Assembly (NCBI GenBank): GCA_029780415.1
Contig: JAKOYN010000103.1
Location: forward strand, 1-64,000
Length of the DNA stretch: 64,000 nucleotides
Source: RXIX01 sp003989075
GTDB taxonomy: Bacteria; Pseudomonadota; Gammaproteobacteria; Competibacterales; Competibacteraceae
Direction of reading: 5' to 3'
Part shown: piece by piece, positions 60,930 through 64,000 of the stretch
Numbering within the stretch: position 1 is the stretch's first letter
Layout of the letters: each line of letters starts with the position of its first letter
Translations under genes and position numbers: made by a program
Notes under the pieces: generated by a model
What the model saw: only the letters and a program-made list of their open reading frames with translations
What the model was told of the DNA's origin: nothing
Database searches by the model: none

Positions 60930-62312
60930 CTAGTCCGATTTGCAGCCGATCTCTGCAGGTTCCGTTTTGGCCTGCGCCAGCAGCCGATACAGGGTCCGCT
61001 CGCTGATGCCGAGAATCCGCGCTACCGTGGCCCGGTGTCCCTGATACCGTTCCAGCAACAGTTGCACATAGCGCAGCTCGATATCGGCCAGGGTGGGTTC
61101 GTGATCGAAGCTCAGGGTTATACCGGTGGCCGGTGTGAGCGGCGCACTGGTGGCAGCGGTACGCGGCAGGGTGAGATGTTCCAGACCGATCTTCAGTTTG
61201 TTGCCGGACAGGATGATGGCCCGCTCAATGACGTTGCGCAGTTCGCGCACGTTGCCGGGCCAGTCGTAATCGATCAGCGATTGCAGGGCCGGCTCGCTGA
61301 TACGCTTGGCGATCCGTTTGGAAAAACCCGGATGGGCCAGAAAATGCTGCGCCAGGGTCGGGATATCCTCGCGGCGTTCGCGCAGCGGCGGCACCGCGAC
61401 TACGAAGGCGTTGAGGCGATACAGCAGATCCTGACGGAAACTGCCGCGCCGCGCCATATCGTCGAGATCGCGATTGGTAGCAGCAACGATGCGCACGTCG
61501 GCATCCAGGTCCACTGTGCCGCCCAGACGGCGGAACCGCTTGGTTTCCAATACCCGCAGCAGTTTGGCTTGGATCGCTGGTGGAATTTCACCGATCTCGT
61601 CCAGAAACAGGGTGCCGCCGCGCGCCTGTTCGATCAGTCCTGTCTTGCGCAGCGCCGCGCCGGTAAAGGCGCCGCGTTCGTGGCCGAACAGTTCCGATTC
61701 AAACAGGGATTCCTGCAGCGAACAGCAGTCCACGGCGACCAGTGGCCCGTTGCTGCGTGCGCTGAGCCGATGGATTTCCTGTGCGACCTTTTCCTTGCCG
61801 ACCCCGCTCTCGCCAAGAATCAGCACGGTGGCTTCGGTAGGCGCTACGGCTTGCAACTGGGTCAGCAGGCCGCGCAGTAGCACGCTATCGCCGACCAGCA
61901 GGCTGGGTGCCGCGTGGCGCATGGTGCTGGTGTAAAACTCGCCGTGCCGGTACAGCAGCGCGTTGTCGATGATGCGTCGGATCGCGGCGGCCAGTTCGTC
62001 CGGATTGACCGGCTTGACCAGAAATTCGGTTGCGCCCAGCCGCAGTGTCTGCAGGGCCGCATCGATCCCGCTCTCGCCGCATAGCATCAGCAGCGGATAA
62101 TCGCGCACCCAGTGCTCCAGCACGCGCTTGTCGATCTCGTCGGGCCAGGGATGATCCAACAGAATCAGATCCGGTGTCTGCGCTGCCAGCATCTGCTGAA
62201 TGGTGGCCCGGTCGCTGCCACAGGCGATCTGATACCCGCGCTGGGTCAGCACCTCGATGATCGTCGGTGGGGATTGTGCATCCCCGCTCACCAGCAGGAT
62301 GTGATCGCTCAA
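60930..62312 (-). CDS. sigma-54-dependent activator with divergent receiver
   Basis: A 460-residue NtrC-family protein: N-terminal receiver-like domain (about 1-120), AAA+ domain (about 138-365) and a Fis-type helix-turn-helix (about 410-450, HRATVARILGISERTLYRLL). The AAA+ domain has Walker A GESGVGKE, the sigma-54-contact loop ERGAFTGA and Walker B GTLFLDEIGEIP. In the receiver, Asp53 (LILLDHPWPD) is retained, but the usual acidic pair reads VSGD instead of VDDD. It lies divergent from the LruC-domain gene and its sigma-54-like promoter. It is not an obvious match to the PEP-CTERM-specific PrsR subgroup, though it may fill that role. Confidence 0.9.
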   Translation of the reverse strand: MSDHILLVSGDAQSPPTIIEVLTQRGYQIACGSDRATIQQMLAAQTPDLILLDHPWPDEIDKRVLEHWVRDYPLLMLCGESGIDAALQTLRLGATEFLVKPVNPDELAAAIRRIIDNALLYRHGEFYTSTMRHAAPSLLVGDSVLLRGLLTQLQAVAPTEATVLILGESGVGKEKVAQEIHRLSARSNGPLVAVDCCSLQESLFESELFGHERGAFTGAALRKTGLIEQARGGTLFLDEIGEIPPAIQAKLLRVLETKRFRRLGGTVDLDADVRIVAATNRDLDDMARRGSFRQDLLYRLNAFVVAVPPLRERREDIPTLAQHFLAHPGFSKRIAKRISEPALQSLIDYDWPGNVRELRNVIERAIILSGNKLKIGLEHLTLPRTAATSAPLTPATGITLSFDHEPTLADIELRYVQLLLERYQGHRATVARILGISERTLYRLLAQAKTEPAEIGCKSD

Positions 62313-62365
62313 CAGCGCTATCCTCGCGCGTACGGAAAACGAAAAGGAAACCGCTTAACCCGGAC

Positions 62366-62526
62366 TGTCATTTTGGCAAGTCAGGGCAAGGATAACCAGT
62401 GGCAAAACCGTGTTATTATCATTATTGTTACGCTCGTGATGTTGCTTGCTATTGATTATGACCGGTTTTGTCAGGCATGAGATTGTGTTGCTGTCAAAAT
62501 GGCAGTAAATGATCTGGCAAAACCGT
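62366..62526 (+). promoter_or_regulatory. cluster of five activator-like boxes
   Basis: Five sites share TGNCAAAA: 62366-62378 (minus, TGCCAAAATGACA), 62400-62411 (TGGCAAAACCGT), 62462-62473 (minus, TGACAAAACCGG), 62492-62504 (TGTCAAAATGGCA) and 62515-62526 (TGGCAAAACCGT). Two are near-palindromes TGYCAAAATGRCA. They lie 75-240 bases upstream of the sigma-54-like promoter, where an activator would bind. Confidence 0.5.
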
Positions 62527-62602
62527 TATGGATGGATAGGGTTCAGGATGCGTAGCAATATAAAACAATTAAAATCATACTGTTGTATTTATTTTTGTTA
62601 TA

Positions 62603-62618
62603 TGGCACGATATTTGTA
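62603..62618 (+). promoter_or_regulatory. sigma-54 promoter candidate for the LruC-domain gene
   Basis: TGGCACGATATTTGTA: a perfect TGGCACG -24 element, with TTGTA at the -12 spacing where TTGCA is expected, so one invariant base (C) differs. A start near 62630 would give a leader of about 40 bases. Confidence 0.5.
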
Positions 62619-62670
62619 TAGAGTAGAAACAATTTCTAAATACAAGTACCGCTTCGCAGGAGCCGATGCC

Positions 62671-64000
62671 ATGTCCTTCCGCCCCTCCCTGATGTCCTCC
62701 CTGGCCGCCCTGGTGCTCGGCGCCGCTGCCCAGCCCAGTATGGCAGCAATCAGCTGGCAATATCTGAGCAGCTATAACTCGAGCGGTGCCCCGACGAACA
62801 TGGTGAATATCAGCAATCAGCTGCCCACTGGCCTGCTGGATGAGATTTACAAACGGCTGCCGGAAGGTCGCAATATCAGCAAGAATGATCCGGCGCTGAT
62901 CACCGATGATCTGGGCGCCAATATCAATCTGCTGGAAGACGCGGAAATCACCGTAGCCGTTGTGAATGAAGGGGCTGGCTACCGTAATTCACTGGGCTTT
63001 TTCAGTCGCAATGCGGATAACCTGCCCAAGTCGTTCAGCGACTTGAACATCAAGATCATGTTTCCCGATTTCTCGACCAGCCCGGCTACCCTGAAGTTTG
63101 GCGATTCGGTCAAGCTCGGCAAGTTCAAGGCGGGTACGGCAGTGGGCTTTACCATCGTCGCCAATGGCTGGACCGGAAAGGGTGTCAATGCCAATCAGTC
63201 GATGAGCACGATTTTTCATACCATAAAAGCCCTGAATCCAGAGCCAGCCGGCACCGCCAACCTCAATGCCCATACCGTGCTATTGTCCAAGCCGGAGAGT
63301 GAACTGCTCGTCATGGGCTTTGAGGATATCAACCGAACGCAAACCGGTTGCGATCATGATTTCAATGATGTGATCATCGCGATCAAGGTATCACCCTTCT
63401 CAGCTATTGACCGCAGTCAGGTGCAGTCGCTGAGCAAGGTGGTCAAGGATAGCGACGGTGACGGTATCAGTGACGATCTGGATGCTTTCCCGCTGGATCC
63501 GCAGCGAGCAGGCCGGCGTTTCTATCCCAGTGCTACCGGCTATGCCTCGCTGGCTTTTGAGGACAACTGGCCGAGCAAGGGCGATTTTGACATGAACGAT
63601 CTGGTGGTCGCCTACCGGGCGGTCGAGATCCTGAATGCCCGCAACGAAATCGTCGACCTCAATATCAGCTATCAGATCACTGCCCGGGGTGGCGCGGCCG
63701 AGAACGGTTTCGCTCTGCATCTGCCCGGCGTGTCGCGCAGTCTGGTCAATGCGGCGACCTCGACTCTCAAGATTCGTGATCAGGCTCCGACTGCACTGCC
63801 GCTGGAAAGCGGCCAGACGGATGCGGTCTTCGTCCTGTCGCCGAAAGTCAATGACCTGACCCGGACCAATATGAAGTGGCCTTGTGCTTTCTTCAATACG
63901 GTCAACAGTTGCCCGCGCTTCAGTTCGGTGCCGCTGGTGGCGGATATCCACTTCAATCAGCCGATCAGCCGGGCGCAGCTGGGCTCAGCACCGTATAACC
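62671..64000 (+). CDS. LruC-domain secreted protein (partial, runs off the window)
   Basis: An open frame continues to the window end (443 codons visible). ATG 62671 is used; ATG 62666 is out of frame. AGGAG lies 8 bases upstream. A signal peptide (about 1-25, ending PSMA) leads to a DUF4114-like region (LVMGFEDINR, then GCDHDFNDVIIAIK), a calcium-binding-like Asp-rich linker (DSDGDGISDDLDAFPLDP) and the LruC domain (FEDNWPSKGDFDMNDLVVAY). It is probably an extracellular matrix protein. The C-terminal anchor, if any, is outside the window. The sigma-54-like promoter and upstream boxes precede it. Confidence 0.85.
   Translation, partial: MSFRPSLMSSLAALVLGAAAQPSMAAISWQYLSSYNSSGAPTNMVNISNQLPTGLLDEIYKRLPEGRNISKNDPALITDDLGANINLLEDAEITVAVVNEGAGYRNSLGFFSRNADNLPKSFSDLNIKIMFPDFSTSPATLKFGDSVKLGKFKAGTAVGFTIVANGWTGKGVNANQSMSTIFHTIKALNPEPAGTANLNAHTVLLSKPESELLVMGFEDINRTQTGCDHDFNDVIIAIKVSPFSAIDRSQVQSLSKVVKDSDGDGISDDLDAFPLDPQRAGRRFYPSATGYASLAFEDNWPSKGDFDMNDLVVAYRAVEILNARNEIVDLNISYQITARGGAAENGFALHLPGVSRSLVNAATSTLKIRDQAPTALPLESGQTDAVFVLSPKVNDLTRTNMKWPCAFFNTVNSCPRFSSVPLVADIHFNQPISRAQLGSAPYN

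Noticed and set aside
59965..61880. Two open frames antisense to the flippase and the sigma-54 activator
   Set aside because: Both are shadows of well-supported genes and lack start signals.
60930..62312. Calling the sigma-54 activator PrsR
   Set aside because: Its receiver lacks the features I associate with the PEP-CTERM-box regulator subfamily, and no PrsK kinase gene is adjacent.

Overview
The window is a GC-rich gammaproteobacterial chromosome segment. It carries a PHA-granule-associated protein, a wax ester synthase/DGAT, a PEP-CTERM/exosortase gene set (PrsT-type TPR protein, two PEP-CTERM-associated acyltransferases, a PEP-CTERM substrate), a Wza/Wzc/Wzy/Wzx-type exopolysaccharide cluster and much two-component signalling. 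This fits a storage-polymer-forming, floc- or biofilm-forming relative of Chromatiales/Competibacteraceae. That placement is inferred from gene content only. No rRNA, tRNA or CRISPR array was seen.

Layout. 1-8.5 kb: a broken solute-binding-like gene, a membrane diguanylate cyclase, a conserved unknown, a PHA-system protein, a family I.5 lipase, an ABC1/UbiB kinase and a wax ester synthase. 8.6-14.6 kb: an ExeA-like AAA ATPase with two FHA domains, then a PhoQ/PhoP-like pair with two PepSY proteins and a cytochrome b. 14.9-29 kb: the PEP-CTERM island (PrsT, acyltransferase 1, a VAO-type flavin oxidase, a PEP-CTERM substrate with a sigma-54-like promoter, a G-rich tandem repeat, an RND efflux pair, a small element resembling a stand-alone IscB/omega-RNA (HEARO) copy, acyltransferase 2). 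29-37 kb: a duplicated-repeat acidic protein, a phospholipid methyltransferase, pncB-CoA transferase-pta and an enoyl-CoA hydratase/isomerase. 37-44.4 kb: a six-gene, mostly translationally coupled operon made of a copper P-type ATPase, a 26-residue membrane peptide, a 100-residue membrane protein, two sensor kinases and a FixJ-type regulator. 44.6-46.7 kb: an RsbU/RsbW/STAS partner-switch module. 46.8-60.9 kb: the exopolysaccharide cluster. 60.9-64 kb: a sigma-54 activator, divergent from a LruC-domain surface protein that runs off the window end.

How the genes fit together. The 46.8-60.9 kb genes would assemble, polymerise, flip and export a polysaccharide. PEP-CTERM and LruC proteins are likely secreted matrix partners. 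The partner-switch module sits just upstream of the export genes. The sigma-54 activator lies beside a sigma-54-like promoter and a set of repeated upstream boxes, and a second sigma-54-like promoter precedes the PEP-CTERM substrate, so both surface proteins may share a regulator. Exosortase, the initiating glycosyltransferase, acetate kinase and a TolC partner are not in the window.
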